Assembly: GCA_026981635.1 (NCBI GenBank) | Contig: JALSIF010000122.1 | Span: 1 to 21,053 of the forward strand | Length of the DNA stretch: 21,053 nt | From: JALSIF01 sp026981635 [NCBI: bacterium] | GTDB taxonomy: Bacteria > 4484-113 > JALSIF01 | Direction of reading: 5' to 3' | Part shown: one piece after another, positions 1-8,667 of the stretch | Position numbering within the stretch: position 1 is the stretch's first letter | Layout of the letters: the number at the start of each line of letters is the position of its first letter | Made by a program: the position numbers and the translations under genes | Notes under the pieces: generated by a model | What the model saw: only the letters and a program-made list of their open reading frames with translations | The model's database searches: none | What the model was told of the DNA's origin: nothing

Positions 1-618
1 GCCATAGGAGCAGTAGGCGGTGGCCTGGGCGTAGTCAATCTTTGCCCTAAGTGTCTGCAGGGGAACCCTGCCCCAGTGGTACCACTCCTTGCGCCTCATC
101 TCGGCGCCGTTGAGTCTCCCCTTGACTTGGATGCGCACCCCCACTCCGGTGACCTTATCACTCTTCTGCAGGGCCTCAAGCTCCTGCACCACCCTTTTTA
201 GGGCCTGCTTGAGCACCCGGCGGAAGTTGATCCGCCGCTCAATCTGCTGGGCTATATTCTGGGCCACCACCTGGGCGGAGAGGTCCGGCTTGGTCACCTC
301 ATAGAACTCCAGGCTGACCTGCTGGTCGGGGTCAACCATCTTTTGCAGCTCAGCAATAAGCCTTAGCTTGTTCTCGCCCCCCCGGCCGATGGCCATTCCC
401 ATCCGCACCACATGGGCGTTAACCCGCACCTCTCCCAGCCTCCGCTTGATCTCAATCTTCTCCGGCTGGGCGTTCTTGAGCTCCTTGAAAAGGAACTCGC
501 GAATCCTAAAGTCCTCCATCACATAGTCGGGATACTTGCGCTTGGGCGCAAACCAGACGGAGTCCCAGTTTTCTACCGTCCACAGCCTGAAGCCCTTGGG
601 GTGTGTCTTCTGTCCCAT
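1..618 (-). CDS. rpsC: 30S ribosomal protein S3, 3' end missing
   Basis: S3 sits at the mRNA entry channel of the small subunit, binds 16S rRNA in the head and contributes to mRNA helicase activity. I translated the minus strand from the ATG at 618. It gives 206 codons with no stop before the window edge, so the C-terminus is missing. The start [10 protein letters not shown] matches the family, and a good AGGAAG Shine-Dalgarno site precedes it. The KH domain is present, with its GxxG loop as GRGG at residues 78-81 (commonly GKKG). The C-terminal S3 domain is recognisable from [14 protein letters not shown] (residues 167-180) and [14 protein letters not shown] (183-196). The linker before GVGVRIQV looks about ten residues longer than in E. 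coli. It follows rplV by 15 bases, as usual in the S10 operon. Confidence 0.96.
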   Translation of the reverse strand, partial: MGQKTHPKGFRLWTVENWDSVWFAPKRKYPDYVMEDFRIREFLFKELKNAQPEKIEIKRRLGEVRVNAHVVRMGMAIGRGGENKLRLIAELQKMVDPDQQVSLEFYEVTKPDLSAQVVAQNIAQQIERRINFRRVLKQALKRVVQELEALQKSDKVTGVGVRIQVKGRLNGAEMRRKEWYHWGRVPLQTLRAKIDYAQATAYCSYG

Positions 619-633
619 GGTGTATCTTCCTGC

Positions 634-1074
634 CTAGCCTTCTCCCGCCGCCTTGGGGCGGTTCCACTTGAGCCTTCCCTTGCGGATCGCCCGCCGCATC
701 CCCCGGATCCAGCGGCGCTCTTCAAGCTTCTTCCGATAGACCTCCGCCTCCTCCAGGATGATGGTCACGTGGGTGGTGCGCTTGCGCTCCAGGAATGCCC
801 GGCCCCGGGCGCGGGGACGGATGCGCTTATAGATGGGCCCCCGGTCGGCGATCACATTCTCCACCACCAGCTCGTCCCGGTTCAGGTTGTGGTTGTGCTC
901 CGCATTGGCCACCGCCGAGCGAAGCAGCTTCCTCAGCATCTTGCACACCTTGGAGGGCATCACCTGGAGGATGGCGTCCGCCTCCCTTACCGGCTTGCCC
1001 TTGATCAGGCGTCCGTAGCGGCGCACCTTGTTTGGCTGGGCAAACATGAAGCGGTGGATGGCGCGGGTCTGCAT
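634..1074 (-). CDS. rplV: 50S ribosomal protein L22 with a basic C-terminal extension
   Basis: L22 binds 23S rRNA, and its long beta-hairpin lines the peptide exit tunnel opposite L4. The core is clear: NKVRRYGRLIKGKPVREA near residues 15-32, SAVANAEHNHNLNRDEL at 53-69, and the hairpin segment with RIRPRARGRAF (84-94), followed by HVTIILEE. The protein is 146 residues, while the family usually has about 110-120. The extra residues, roughly 113-146, form an arginine/lysine-rich tail (14 basic of 34). The ATG start lies two bases after the rpsS stop codon, which implies translational coupling. Identity is certain; the role of the tail is unknown. Confidence 0.97.
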   Translation of the reverse strand: MQTRAIHRFMFAQPNKVRRYGRLIKGKPVREADAILQVMPSKVCKMLRKLLRSAVANAEHNHNLNRDELVVENVIADRGPIYKRIRPRARGRAFLERKRTTHVTIILEEAEVYRKKLEERRWIRGMRRAIRKGRLKWNRPKAAGEG

Positions 1075-1076
1075 GG

Positions 1077-1361
1077 CTACTTGCCCCTCCTCGCCTTCTT
1101 GGCCTCCTTGCCGTGCCCCCGGTAGGTGCGGGTGGGGGCAAACTCGCCCAGCCGGTGGCCCACCATCTCCTCGGTCACATAGACCGGGAAGAAGCGGCGC
1201 CCATTGTGTACCTCAAAGGTAAGCCCGATCATCTCCGGGGTGATCATGGAGGCACGCGACCAGGTGCGGATGGGCTCACGGCGGTTCTCCTTAATCGCCC
1301 GCCGCACCTTCTTCATCAGCTTGGGATGGACGTATGGTCCCTTCTTGCTGGATCTGCTCAT
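1077..1361 (-). CDS. rpsS: 30S ribosomal protein S19
   Basis: S19 sits in the head of the small subunit, contacts S13 and takes part in the subunit bridge near the P site. The reading frame is open upstream to 1523, but that part overlaps rplB in another frame. The family start [11 protein letters not shown] maps to the ATG at 1361, giving a normal 94 residues. A GGTAGGTGA Shine-Dalgarno region just upstream supports it. Conserved parts include [35 protein letters not shown] and the end segment [14 protein letters not shown]. It starts 7 bases after the rplB stop and is followed 2 bases later by rplV. Confidence 0.97.
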   Translation of the reverse strand: MSRSSKKGPYVHPKLMKKVRRAIKENRREPIRTWSRASMITPEMIGLTFEVHNGRRFFPVYVTEEMVGHRLGEFAPTRTYRGHGKEAKKARRGK

Positions 1362-1368
1362 GGTTTGA

Positions 1369-2205
1369 TCACCTACCCACCCTGCGGTCACGCACCAGGT
1401 GCCGGAGGCTCTTTCTGGGCGAGCGGGTCTTCTTCCCCTTGGCATAGACCCCGGTCCTGGACTGGGGCGGCATGGCGGTTCCCGCCTTGCCCTCGCCGCC
1501 GCCGTGGGGGTGGTCCACCGCATTCATCGCCGCTCCCCTGACATGGGGGCGGCGGCCGCGGTGGAAGGAGCGACCCGCCTTGCCCAGCTTCTGGTTGGAG
1601 TTGTCCACGTTGGAGACCCGCCCCACCGTCGCCCGACAGCGGGCGTGGATGTAGCGCATCTCCCCGCTGGGGAGTCTCACCACCACCCGGTCCTTCTCCA
1701 GCTCCTTGGCCATCAGCTGGGCGAAGCTGCCCGCCGCCCGCACCAGCTGGGCTCCCCGGCCGGGGATGAGCTCAATGTTGTGGATCAGGGTGCCGTCGGG
1801 GATACGGGCCAGGGGCAGGGTATTGCCCGGCCGGATGGGAGCGTCCTCGCCGCTCTGCACCACATCCCCCACCTTGATCCCATGGGGAGCGATGATGTAG
1901 CTGCGGGTGCCGTCGGGATACTCAATCAGGGCGATGAAGGCGGTGCGGTTGGGGTCATACTGGAGGCTTACCACCTTGGCCGGCTCACCGTCCCGGCTGC
2001 GCTTGAAGTCCACCAGGCGGTACTTGCCCCGGTAGGCGTTGCGCCTGTGGGGGGCGGTGACCCGCCCCTGGTTGTTGCGCCCCGCCCGCCGGTGGAGGGG
2101 AACCAGGAGCTTCTTCTCCGGCGGATCCTTGCTGAGCTCAGAATAGTCAATGCTCAGCCACTGGCGGGTGCCGGGCGTAACTGGCTTGTGCTTCTTAAGT
2201 GGCAT
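1369..2205 (-). CDS. rplB: 50S ribosomal protein L2
   Basis: L2 is a primary 23S rRNA-binding protein needed for subunit association and for the peptidyl-transferase region. Its 278 residues match the usual length. The N-terminal OB-fold domain contains [10 protein letters not shown] (residues 6-15) and [14 protein letters not shown]. The C-terminal SH3-like domain ends with the diagnostic [10 protein letters not shown] at 231-240, including the histidine near the peptidyl-transferase centre (His229 in E. coli). The basic tail [20 protein letters not shown] is also typical. It begins 11 bases after rplW and ends 7 bases before rpsS. Confidence 0.98.
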   Translation of the reverse strand: MPLKKHKPVTPGTRQWLSIDYSELSKDPPEKKLLVPLHRRAGRNNQGRVTAPHRRNAYRGKYRLVDFKRSRDGEPAKVVSLQYDPNRTAFIALIEYPDGTRSYIIAPHGIKVGDVVQSGEDAPIRPGNTLPLARIPDGTLIHNIELIPGRGAQLVRAAGSFAQLMAKELEKDRVVVRLPSGEMRYIHARCRATVGRVSNVDNSNQKLGKAGRSFHRGRRPHVRGAAMNAVDHPHGGGEGKAGTAMPPQSRTGVYAKGKKTRSPRKSLRHLVRDRRVGR

Positions 2206-2216
2206 CGCTTGCTACC

Positions 2217-2510
2217 TCACACCGCCTCCAGAATGTCGGGAATGGTCTGGCCCTCGGCCAGAGTCACGATGGCCTTCTTGCGCTCCTTGGTCCAGTAGCG
2301 GTATCTGCCCACCCGCTTGGGCTTGCGGGGAAGCTTTACGATGTTTACCTTGACCACGTTCACCTGAAAGCGCTCCTCCACCGCCCGCTTCACATCGTGC
2401 TTGTTGGCGTCGGGGGCGATGTAGAAGGTGTACTTGCCCTGTGCCGTCTGCTCCAGGGAGCGCTCGGTGATCACCGGACCGAGCAGGACCTCTGCGGGGT
2501 GCTTAGTCAT
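2217..2510 (-). CDS. rplW: 50S ribosomal protein L23
   Basis: L23 lies at the exit of the peptide tunnel and docks trigger factor, the signal recognition particle and the Sec translocon. The 97 residues match the family. PVITERSLEQ (residues 12-21), YTFYIAPDANKHDVKRAVEERF (27-48) and VVKVNIVKLPRKPKRVGRYR are the usual L23 segments. The ATG overlaps the end of rplD by 8 bases, so the two genes are probably translationally coupled. The Shine-Dalgarno site GAGGAGG lies inside the sequence encoding the acidic tail of L4. Confidence 0.96.
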   Translation of the reverse strand: MTKHPAEVLLGPVITERSLEQTAQGKYTFYIAPDANKHDVKRAVEERFQVNVVKVNIVKLPRKPKRVGRYRYWTKERKKAIVTLAEGQTIPDILEAV

Positions 2511-3264
2511 CCTCGCTCACCTCCTCTCCCTCTACCTGACCGGAGTCCCCCTCGTCCCCGCTGGTATCTTCCTGGGCCTCCTCTCCGGCGTCGGACGGAG
2601 CTTCCAGAGCCGTCTCCTCTGCCTTTACCTCCGCCTCGTCCTCATCAGCCCCTGCCCCCACGTGCTCCTTCACTCCCAGCCTGACCATAAGCTCATCCCA
2701 GGCCTGGCGGGTGAAGATCACCCAGTCGTGGAAAGCAAGGTCGGGGGTATTTAGCCGGTCCACCGGCAGACACTTTATCCGCGGGTGGTTGCGGGCGGCG
2801 GTGAGCACTTTGTCCCCCCGCAGGCAGAAGATGAGCACCTTGCCGTCAAAGCCCCCCTCGCTGAAGAAACCGTCCAGCAGGCGGGTCTTCTCCACCTGCC
2901 GGAGATCGTCGTCCAGAGTCAGCCAGAGGCTTCCGTCGTGGGCGTGATGGAGCAGAGCAGAGATCAGGGCGCGGCGAGCCTGCTTGCGGTTGATCTTGAT
3001 CTTCTTTATCCGCGGCTTGGGTCCAAAGGCCACCGCCCCGTGGTACATGTGGACGTTGCCCCGCTCGCCCTGGCGGGCGCGGCCGGTTCCCTTCTGGCGG
3101 AAAACCTTGCGCCCCGAGTAGGAGAGCTCCGAGATGCGCTTGGTGTTGGCGGTGCGGCGGTAGCCGTTCACCTGGGCCACCCGAATGGCCTCCTGAATGG
3201 CCAGGTAGTCGGGCTCCACCCCCTGGTAGCCGGGAAGCTCCTTGATCTGCTTTAGCTCCGCCAT
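2503..3264 (-). CDS. rplD: 50S ribosomal protein L4 with a long acidic C-terminal tail
   Basis: L4 binds 23S rRNA early in assembly, and its extended loop lines the exit tunnel. In E. coli it also represses its own S10 operon. The loop region is typical: [20 protein letters not shown] (residues 51-70), then [11 protein letters not shown]. The globular core ends near residue 200. It is followed by about 51 extra residues (203-253) with 22 Asp/Glu and a single Lys, so the protein is 253 residues instead of about 205. The end of the tail encodes the rplW Shine-Dalgarno site. It starts 6 bases after rplC, whose last codons (GAG GAG GGC) supply its own Shine-Dalgarno site. Confidence 0.96.
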   Translation of the reverse strand: MAELKQIKELPGYQGVEPDYLAIQEAIRVAQVNGYRRTANTKRISELSYSGRKVFRQKGTGRARQGERGNVHMYHGAVAFGPKPRIKKIKINRKQARRALISALLHHAHDGSLWLTLDDDLRQVEKTRLLDGFFSEGGFDGKVLIFCLRGDKVLTAARNHPRIKCLPVDRLNTPDLAFHDWVIFTRQAWDELMVRLGVKEHVGAGADEDEAEVKAEETALEAPSDAGEEAQEDTSGDEGDSGQVEGEEVSEDD

Positions 3265-3270
3265 CTCGGG

Positions 3271-3987
3271 TTAGCCCTCCTCGCTGGCGGCGGCCACCGC
3301 CTCGGCCACCTCCGGCTGGGAGGCCGCCTCCTCGGGCACCTCCTCCCAGTCCACCACTTCCACAAACAGCTGCCCTCCCCGCGGACCGGGGACGCTGCCG
3401 TCAACCACCAGCAGGTTCAGCTGCGGGTTGTACTCAAAGACGCCCAACCTGAGGATGGTCACCGTCTTCCCCCCGAAGCGACCGGGCCGCTTGCTGCCCT
3501 TGAAGACCCGGGCCGGGTCGGTGGCGTTGTTGCTGGCCGGGGCGCGGTGGAAGGACTTGGTGCCGTGGGTGCGGCTCTGGCCGTGGAAGCCCCACCGCTT
3601 CATCGCCCCGGCAAAGCCCCGCCCCTTGCTCTTGCCGGTGACGTTTACTTCCAGCCATCCTCGGCAAATCTGCTGGGGCTCAATCTTCTGCCCCACCTCA
3701 ACCTGGACCTCCTCCCCCTCGGGAGGACGGTACTCGTAAAAGTAGCGCAGGGGAACCTCTATTCCCGCCTTCTTGAGCTCACCTTGGACAGGTTTCGTGA
3801 CGTGCTTCCAGGTGGTCTCCCCGTAGGCCAGCTTTACCGCGTGATAGCCGTCCTTGGCCGGGGTCTTGATCTGCACCACCCATACCGGCAGGGGCTGAAG
3901 CAGGGTGACGGCCATGCCGTCCCCCACCTCGTCAAAGGCGGTGGTCATCCCCACCTTGATTGCTGGTATGCGCCTGATCATGGCCAT
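3271..3987 (-). CDS. rplC: 50S ribosomal protein L3 with an acidic C-terminal tail
   Basis: L3 is an early-assembling 23S rRNA-binding protein that reaches toward the peptidyl-transferase centre. The start MAMIRRIPAIKVGMTTAFDE, the segment GKSKGRGFAGAMKRWGFHG (residues 118-136), DPARVFKGSKRPGRFG (157-172) and VDGSVPGPRGG near residue 200 identify it. The region that normally reads like FHRRPGSIGA is changed here to FHRAPASNNA (147-156). After the core, residues 213-238 form an acidic, alanine-rich tail with 9 acidic and no basic residues. The protein is 238 residues, against about 205-215 in most bacteria. It begins 2 bases after the rpsJ stop. Confidence 0.96.
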   Translation of the reverse strand: MAMIRRIPAIKVGMTTAFDEVGDGMAVTLLQPLPVWVVQIKTPAKDGYHAVKLAYGETTWKHVTKPVQGELKKAGIEVPLRYFYEYRPPEGEEVQVEVGQKIEPQQICRGWLEVNVTGKSKGRGFAGAMKRWGFHGQSRTHGTKSFHRAPASNNATDPARVFKGSKRPGRFGGKTVTILRLGVFEYNPQLNLLVVDGSVPGPRGGQLFVEVVDWEEVPEEAASQPEVAEAVAAASEEG

Positions 3988-3989
3988 GG

Positions 3990-4298
3990 CTAGCTTGCCT
4001 TCACCTCTACATCCACCCCGGTGGGCAGGTCCAGGTTGACCAGCATGTCAATGGTCTGCTGGGGCGGTTCCAGGATCTCAATCAGTCGCTTGTGGATCCT
4101 GAGCTCAAAGTGCTCCATGGACCGCTTGTCCACGTGGGGTGAGCGGTTGACGCACCACACCTTGCGCTCGGTGGGAAGCGGGATCGGTCCAACCACCTTG
4201 GCGCCGGTGCGCTCCGCCATGTCCACGATGAGCTGCACGCTGTCGTTTAAGAGCCGGTGGTCGTAGCTTCTCAGCTTGATGCGGATCTTTTCCCTCAT
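3990..4298 (-). CDS. rpsJ: 30S ribosomal protein S10 (NusE)
   Basis: S10 is in the head of the 30S subunit and, as NusE, also acts in transcription antitermination with NusB and binds the C-terminal domain of NusG. The frame is open to a GTG at 4304. A GGTGAG Shine-Dalgarno site at 4304-4309 sits five bases before the ATG at 4298, so I place the start there, giving 102 residues (usual 101-105). Family segments are [37 protein letters not shown] and [14 protein letters not shown]. It is the first gene of the S10 operon. A strong intrinsic terminator ends only 18 bases before the start codon, which is unusual. Confidence 0.96.
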   Translation of the reverse strand: MREKIRIKLRSYDHRLLNDSVQLIVDMAERTGAKVVGPIPLPTERKVWCVNRSPHVDKRSMEHFELRIHKRLIEILEPPQQTIDMLVNLDLPTGVDVEVKAS

Positions 4299-4303
4299 AA
4301 CCA

Positions 4304-4309
4304 CTCACC
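4304..4309 (-). promoter_or_regulatory. Shine-Dalgarno site that fixes the rpsJ start
   Basis: GGTGAG lies five bases upstream of the ATG at 4298. It would overlap an alternative GTG at 4304, which therefore has no usable site. Only seven bases separate it from the U-tract of the upstream terminator. Confidence 0.7.
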
Positions 4310-4316
4310 CACGGTC

Positions 4317-4348
4317 AAAAAAGGACCGGGTCCCGAAGGACCCGGTCC
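4317..4348 (-). terminator. Strong intrinsic terminator between tuf and rpsJ
   Basis: Read on the minus strand, GGACCGGGTCC is followed by a TTCG tetraloop, then GGACCCGGTCC, then six T residues (4322-4317). This is an 11-base-pair perfect stem with a very stable UUCG loop and a U-tract, the textbook form of a rho-independent terminator. It begins 12 bases after the tuf stop codon and should end the str operon transcript. No room remains for a separate promoter before rpsJ, so the S10 operon may depend on controlled readthrough at this site. Confidence 0.95.
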
Positions 4349-4360
4349 CCCATGGTCACC

Positions 4361-5554
4361 TCATTCAATGATCTCGGTGACCGTGCCTGCACCGATGGTT
4401 CGGTTGCCCTCACGGATGGCAAATCTGAGCCCCTTCTCAATGGCCACCGGCTTGATGAGCTCCACCGTCATCTCAATGTTGTCGCCCGGCATGACCATCT
4501 CCACCCCCTCGGGGAGCTGGATCTCACCGGTCACGTCGGTGGTGCGGAAGTAGAACTGGGGCCGGTAGCCGGAGAAGAAGGGCTTGTGGCGGCCACCCTC
4601 GTCCTTGGTCAGCACGTAGACCTGGGCCTTGAACTTCGTGTGGGGGTTGATGGAGCCGGGGGCAGCGACCACCATCCCCCGCTCCACCGCACTGCGCTCC
4701 ACACCGCGCAGCAGGAGGCCCACGTTGTCACCGGCCACACCCTCGTCCAGGATCTTGCGGAACATCTCCACGCCGGTCACCACCGTCTTGATGGGGTCGG
4801 TACGGAGGCCGACGATCTCCACCTCCTCGCCCACCCGGATCTTGCCGCGCTCAATGCGGCCGGTGGCCACGGTGCCGCGACCGGTGATGGAGAAGACGTC
4901 CTCCACCGGCATCAGGAAGGGCTTGTCCACGTCGCGCTCGGGGACGGGGATGTAGGTGTCCAGCGCCTCCACCAGCTTGAGGATGGGCTCGGCGTCAGGG
5001 CCGGTGCCATCGCTCTCCAGCGCCTTGAGGGCACTGCCCCGAATAACCGGCACCTCGTCACCCGGGTAGCCATACTCGGTGAGCAGCTCCCGGACCTCCT
5101 CCTCCACCAGGTCAATGAGCTCGGGGTCGTCCACCAGGTCAACCTTGTTGAGGAAGACCACGATGTAGGGCACCCCAACCTGACGGGCGAGCAGGATGTG
5201 CTCCCGGGTCTGGGGCATCACCCCGTCGGCCGCCGACACCACCAGGATGGCGCCGTCCATCTGGGCCGCACCGGTGATCATGTTCTTCACGTAGTCCTGG
5301 TGGCCCGGGCAGTCAACGTGGGCGTAGTGCCGGTTGGGGCTCTCGTACTCCACGTGGGCAGTGGCGATGGTGATGCCGCGCTCGCGCTCCTCGGGCGCCT
5401 TGTCAATCTCGTCAAAACTGGTGAACTTGGCCAGATTCTGTAGCGCGAGCACCTTGGTGATGGCCGCGGTCAGCGTGGTCTTGCCGTGGTCAACGTGCCC
5501 GATGGTGCCGACGTTGATGTGTGGCTTGGTGCGCTCAAACTTTTGCTTCGCCAT
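4361..5554 (-). CDS. tuf: Elongation factor Tu
   Basis: EF-Tu is the GTPase that delivers aminoacyl-tRNA to the ribosomal A site in the cytoplasm. The 397 residues match the family. GTPase motifs are all visible: GHVDHGKT at 19-26, RGITI at 59-63, DCPGH at 81-85, NKVD at 136-139 and GSALKA at 173-178. Domains II and III follow, with [17 protein letters not shown] and [19 protein letters not shown]. The residue after catalytic His85 is Gln86, where most bacterial EF-Tu proteins have Ala (GHADY). The Shine-Dalgarno site GGAG is five bases before the ATG. It lies 63 bases after fusA, and the transcript ends at the strong terminator downstream. Confidence 0.98.
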   Translation of the reverse strand: MAKQKFERTKPHINVGTIGHVDHGKTTLTAAITKVLALQNLAKFTSFDEIDKAPEERERGITIATAHVEYESPNRHYAHVDCPGHQDYVKNMITGAAQMDGAILVVSAADGVMPQTREHILLARQVGVPYIVVFLNKVDLVDDPELIDLVEEEVRELLTEYGYPGDEVPVIRGSALKALESDGTGPDAEPILKLVEALDTYIPVPERDVDKPFLMPVEDVFSITGRGTVATGRIERGKIRVGEEVEIVGLRTDPIKTVVTGVEMFRKILDEGVAGDNVGLLLRGVERSAVERGMVVAAPGSINPHTKFKAQVYVLTKDEGGRHKPFFSGYRPQFYFRTTDVTGEIQLPEGVEMVMPGDNIEMTVELIKPVAIEKGLRFAIREGNRTIGAGTVTEIIE

Positions 5555-5617
5555 TTTGTCTCCTACGCTCCTTGCCCTTGGTTTCCCTCGGTCCGCCGAA
5601 GCTGATTATCATACCTC

Positions 5618-7699
5618 TCAGGCCTCGACGGCTACTTTATCCCTCACTCGGTCCTCCACCGACTGGGGCACCGGGGCGTAGTGGTCAAACTCCATCACGA
5701 ACTCCGCCCGCCCCTGGGTCTTGTTGCGAAGGTCAGTAGCATAGCCGAAAGTCTCCGCCAGGGGGACGAAGGCCTGAATGACCGCCTTGCCCCGATTGTC
5801 CTGGTCAACTGCGGTGATCTTGCCCCGCCGGCTGTTGAGGTCACCGATAACATCCCCCATATACTGCTCGGGGACGGTCACCTCAACCTTCATGATGGGC
5901 TCCATGAGTATCGGCCCCGCCTTCATCACCGCATCCTTGAGGGCCATCTGGGCGGCGATGCGGAAGCTGATCTCGTCCGAGTCAACCTCGTGGTAGCTCC
6001 CGTCATAGAGCTCCACCTCAATGCCGGTAAGCGGATAGCCGAAGACCACCCCGGTCTCCATCGCCTCCCGAAGCCCCTTCTCCACCGCCGGGATGTACTC
6101 CTTGGGGATCACCCCGCCCACGATCTTGTTGTGGAAGATGAAGGGTGTCCCGTCGGTGGTGGGCCGGATGCGGATGTAGCACTCGCCATACTTGCCCCGC
6201 CCGCCGGTCTGGCGGACGAAGCGGCCATGCCCCTCCGCCTCCCGGGTGATGGCCTCCCGGTAGCTCACCTGGGGCTTGCCCACGTTGGCTGCCACCTTAA
6301 ACTCCCTCAGCAGCCGGTCCACGATGATCTCCAGGTGGAGCTCACCCATCCCGGAGATGATGGTCTGGCCGCTCTCCTCGTCCATCCTCACCTGGAAGGT
6401 GGGGTCCTCCTCGGCCAGCTTGGCCAGCGCGTTGGATAGCTTGTCGGTGTCGGCCTGGCTCTTGGGCTCCACCGCCACCGCAATCACCGGCTCGGGGATG
6501 TGGATGGACTCCAACAGGATGGGATGCTTGGGGTCGCACAGGGTGTCGCCGGTGCGGGTCTCCTTTAGTCCGATCAGGGCGACGATGTCGCCCGCCCTAG
6601 CCTGGTCAATGTCCTCCCGGTGGTTGGCGTGCATGCGTAGGATGCGCCCGATGCGCTCGTGCTTTCTGACCGCCGGGTTCCACACCGAGCTCCCCTTCCT
6701 CAGGGTCCCGCTGTAGATGCGAACGTAGGTCAGCCGGCCCACATGCTGGTCAGTGGCGATCTTGAAGGCCAGCATGGCAAGGGGCTCACTGGGGTCGGGC
6801 CTTCTTATCTCTACCCGGTCGGGGTGATCGGGGTGGACCCCCTCCACCGGAGGAAGGTCCAGCGGGGAGGGGAGGTAGTCCACCACCCCGTTGAGCAGAA
6901 GCTGGACCCCCTTGTTCTTGAAGGCCGAGCCACAAAATACCGGCACCAGCTTGTTGGCGATGACTCCCTCGCGGATTACCTTCTTTAGCTGCTCCTCGGA
7001 GATCTGTTCCCCTTCCAGGTACTTCTCCAGCAGGCTGTCGTCCAGCTCGGCCAGCCCCTCCACCAGCTTTTCCTGGTGCTCCTGGAAGGTGGGCATCAGT
7101 TCCTCCGGGATCTCCTCCTCCCGGTAGGTCTTGCCCATCACATCCTCGGTGTAGTACATCGCCTTGCCCGCCACCAGATCAATCACCCCGATAAATTCGG
7201 CCTCACTGCCGATGGGGATCTGGACCGGCAGGGCGTTGGCCCCCAGGCGGTCGCGCATCATCTGAACCACCATAAAGAAGTCGGCCCCCACCCGGTCCAT
7301 CTTGTTGACGAAGGCGATGCGGGGAACCTGGTAGCGCTCCGCCTGGCGCCAGACCGTCTCGGTCTGGGGCTGGACGCCAGCCACGGCGTCAAGCAAGATG
7401 ATCAGCCCGTCTAGAACCCTGAGACTGCGCTCAACCTCAATGGTGAAGTCAACGTGACCGGGAGTGTCAATGATGTTGATGTTGTGGTCCCGCCACATGC
7501 AGTAGGTGGCGGCAGAGGTGATGGTGATGCCGCGCTCCTTCTCCTGGACCATCCAGTCCATGGTGGCGGTCCCTTCGTGGACCTCGCCCACCTTGTGGGA
7601 GCGACCCGTGTAGAACAGAATCCGCTCGGTGAGCGTGGTCTTGCCCGCATCGATGTGCGCAGCAATCCCAATGTTTCTGACTCTGTCCAGACTGACCAT
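5618..7699 (-). CDS. fusA: Elongation factor G
   Basis: EF-G is the GTPase that drives translocation of tRNA and mRNA and helps recycle ribosomes. The 693 residues have the normal five-domain length. The G domain shows AHIDAGKTT (14-22), RGITI (56-60), DTPGHVDF (78-85) and NKMD (132-135). The tail domains contain [10 protein letters not shown] and the domain V region with [28 protein letters not shown] Shine-Dalgarno site is weak: the best match, GAGG, is about 12 bases from the ATG. Expression may depend on coupling to rpsG, which ends 62 bases upstream. It looks like the main housekeeping copy, not a divergent paralogue. Confidence 0.98.
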   Translation of the reverse strand: MVSLDRVRNIGIAAHIDAGKTTLTERILFYTGRSHKVGEVHEGTATMDWMVQEKERGITITSAATYCMWRDHNINIIDTPGHVDFTIEVERSLRVLDGLIILLDAVAGVQPQTETVWRQAERYQVPRIAFVNKMDRVGADFFMVVQMMRDRLGANALPVQIPIGSEAEFIGVIDLVAGKAMYYTEDVMGKTYREEEIPEELMPTFQEHQEKLVEGLAELDDSLLEKYLEGEQISEEQLKKVIREGVIANKLVPVFCGSAFKNKGVQLLLNGVVDYLPSPLDLPPVEGVHPDHPDRVEIRRPDPSEPLAMLAFKIATDQHVGRLTYVRIYSGTLRKGSSVWNPAVRKHERIGRILRMHANHREDIDQARAGDIVALIGLKETRTGDTLCDPKHPILLESIHIPEPVIAVAVEPKSQADTDKLSNALAKLAEEDPTFQVRMDEESGQTIISGMGELHLEIIVDRLLREFKVAANVGKPQVSYREAITREAEGHGRFVRQTGGRGKYGECYIRIRPTTDGTPFIFHNKIVGGVIPKEYIPAVEKGLREAMETGVVFGYPLTGIEVELYDGSYHEVDSDEISFRIAAQMALKDAVMKAGPILMEPIMKVEVTVPEQYMGDVIGDLNSRRGKITAVDQDNRGKAVIQAFVPLAETFGYATDLRNKTQGRAEFVMEFDHYAPVPQSVEDRVRDKVAVEA

Positions 7700-7761
7700 C
7701 TTGCTGCCGTGCCTCTATTACCACACGGGTCCCCACTACTTATCTCAGTCTCTCTGCCCGC

Positions 7762-8238
7762 TCACCAGCGGAACTGGGAGAAGGCGCGGTTGGCCTCAGC
7801 CATCCGGTGGGTATCTTCCTTCTTCTTGATGGCGGCGCCGGTGTTGTTGGCGGCGTCAATCATCTCGGCGGCAAGCTTCTCGGGGAACGACTTTCCCCTC
7901 CGCTGCCGGGCATAGGTCAAAAGCCAACGCATGGCCAGGGCGTAGCGCCGCTCAGTGCGCACCTCCACCGGAACCTGGTAGGTGGCACCCCCCACCCGCC
8001 GGCTCCTCACCTCCATCACCGGCATCAGGTTCTTGATCGCCTGCTCAAACACCTCAATGGGCTCCCGGCCGGTCTTCTCCCCCACGATCTTCATCGTCTC
8101 GTAGAAGAGCCGCATGGCCAGGGTCTTCTTGCCCCTCTTCATGATGTTGTTGATGAACTTGGCCACCAGAAGCGAGCCGTAGACCGGGTCGGGCTTGATG
8201 TACTTCTTGTTCTTGTACTCCTTCTTTCTGCGCGGCAT
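7762..8238 (-). CDS. rpsG: 30S ribosomal protein S7
   Basis: S7 starts assembly of the 30S head by binding the 3' domain of 16S rRNA and lies near the E-site tRNA. In E. coli it also represses translation of the str operon. The 158 residues agree with the family (about 156). Typical segments are [10 protein letters not shown] with [38 protein letters not shown] (residues 76-93) and [20 protein letters not shown]. It begins 17 bases after the rpsL stop and is followed by a 62-base gap before fusA. Confidence 0.97.
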   Translation of the reverse strand: MPRRKKEYKNKKYIKPDPVYGSLLVAKFINNIMKRGKKTLAMRLFYETMKIVGEKTGREPIEVFEQAIKNLMPVMEVRSRRVGGATYQVPVEVRTERRYALAMRWLLTYARQRRGKSFPEKLAAEMIDAANNTGAAIKKKEDTHRMAEANRAFSQFRW

Positions 8239-8255
8239 GGCTCTGTGTCCCCTCG

Positions 8256-8627
8256 CTACTTGGGCCGGCGGGTTCCGTACTTACTCCTGCCCTGCTTCCT
8301 GCCTTCCACCCCAGCACAGTCCAGGGCGCCGCGGATGATGTGGTAGCGCACACCAGGAAGGTCCTTCACACGTCCACCCCTCACCAACACCACCGAGTGC
8401 TCGGCCAGGTTGTGCCCCTCACCGGGGATGTAGGCGGTGATCTCGTAGCCGGAGGTAAGCCTCACCCGGGCCACCTTGCGCAGGGCCGAGTTGGGCTTCT
8501 TGGGGGTGACGGTGTAGACGCGCGTGCAGACCCCCCGCCGCTGGGGGCATCCCCGGAGGGCGGGCGACTTGGACTTGTGCACCTTGCGCTTGCGCCCCTT
8601 CCTGACTAGCTGGTTGATGGTCGGCAT
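8256..8627 (-). CDS. rpsL: 30S ribosomal protein S12
   Basis: S12 sits at the decoding centre and controls tRNA selection accuracy. The frame is open to a TTG at 8636, but the universal start [11 protein letters not shown] begins at the ATG at 8627. That ATG also has the better spacing to a GGGAG site, so I choose it. The protein is 123 residues (usual 123-125). The decoding-site lysines in [11 protein letters not shown] (Lys43) and [13 protein letters not shown] (Lys88) are wild-type, which predicts streptomycin sensitivity. Asp89, the residue methylthiolated in E. coli, is present. It heads the str operon, with a probable promoter in the 86-base gap after rpoC. Confidence 0.97.
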   Translation of the reverse strand: MPTINQLVRKGRKRKVHKSKSPALRGCPQRRGVCTRVYTVTPKKPNSALRKVARVRLTSGYEITAYIPGEGHNLAEHSVVLVRGGRVKDLPGVRYHIIRGALDCAGVEGRKQGRSKYGTRRPK

Positions 8628-8667
8628 AACTGACAAAGCTCCCTACTCGGCTGGCTAAGAACCATAA

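Noticed and set aside
412-1125. Long plus-strand open frame opposite rpsC, rplV and rpsS
   Set aside because: It is a shadow of real minus-strand genes in G+C-rich sequence. The translation is low-complexity His/Leu/Pro with no family resemblance. Similar shadows lie opposite tuf, fusA, rpoC and rpoB.
1362-1523. N-terminal extension of S19 from upstream open frame
   Set aside because: It lies inside rplB in another frame and gives an unrelated Arg/Pro-rich sequence. The conserved S19 start and ribosome-binding site are at 1361.
4352-5443. 363-residue plus-strand frame opposite tuf
   Set aside because: It mirrors EF-Tu, whose identity is certain. High G+C and strong codon bias of tuf remove stops on the opposite strand. 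There is no Shine-Dalgarno site or domain.
5608-5613. TATGAT as a -10 box for a separate tuf promoter
   Set aside because: Five of six bases fit, but there is no -35 box at 16-18 bases and no TG extension. tuf is likely served by the str promoter.
8628-8636. TTG start for rpsL three codons upstream
   Set aside because: S12 starts universally at MPTINQL, and the GGGAG site is only two bases from the TTG.
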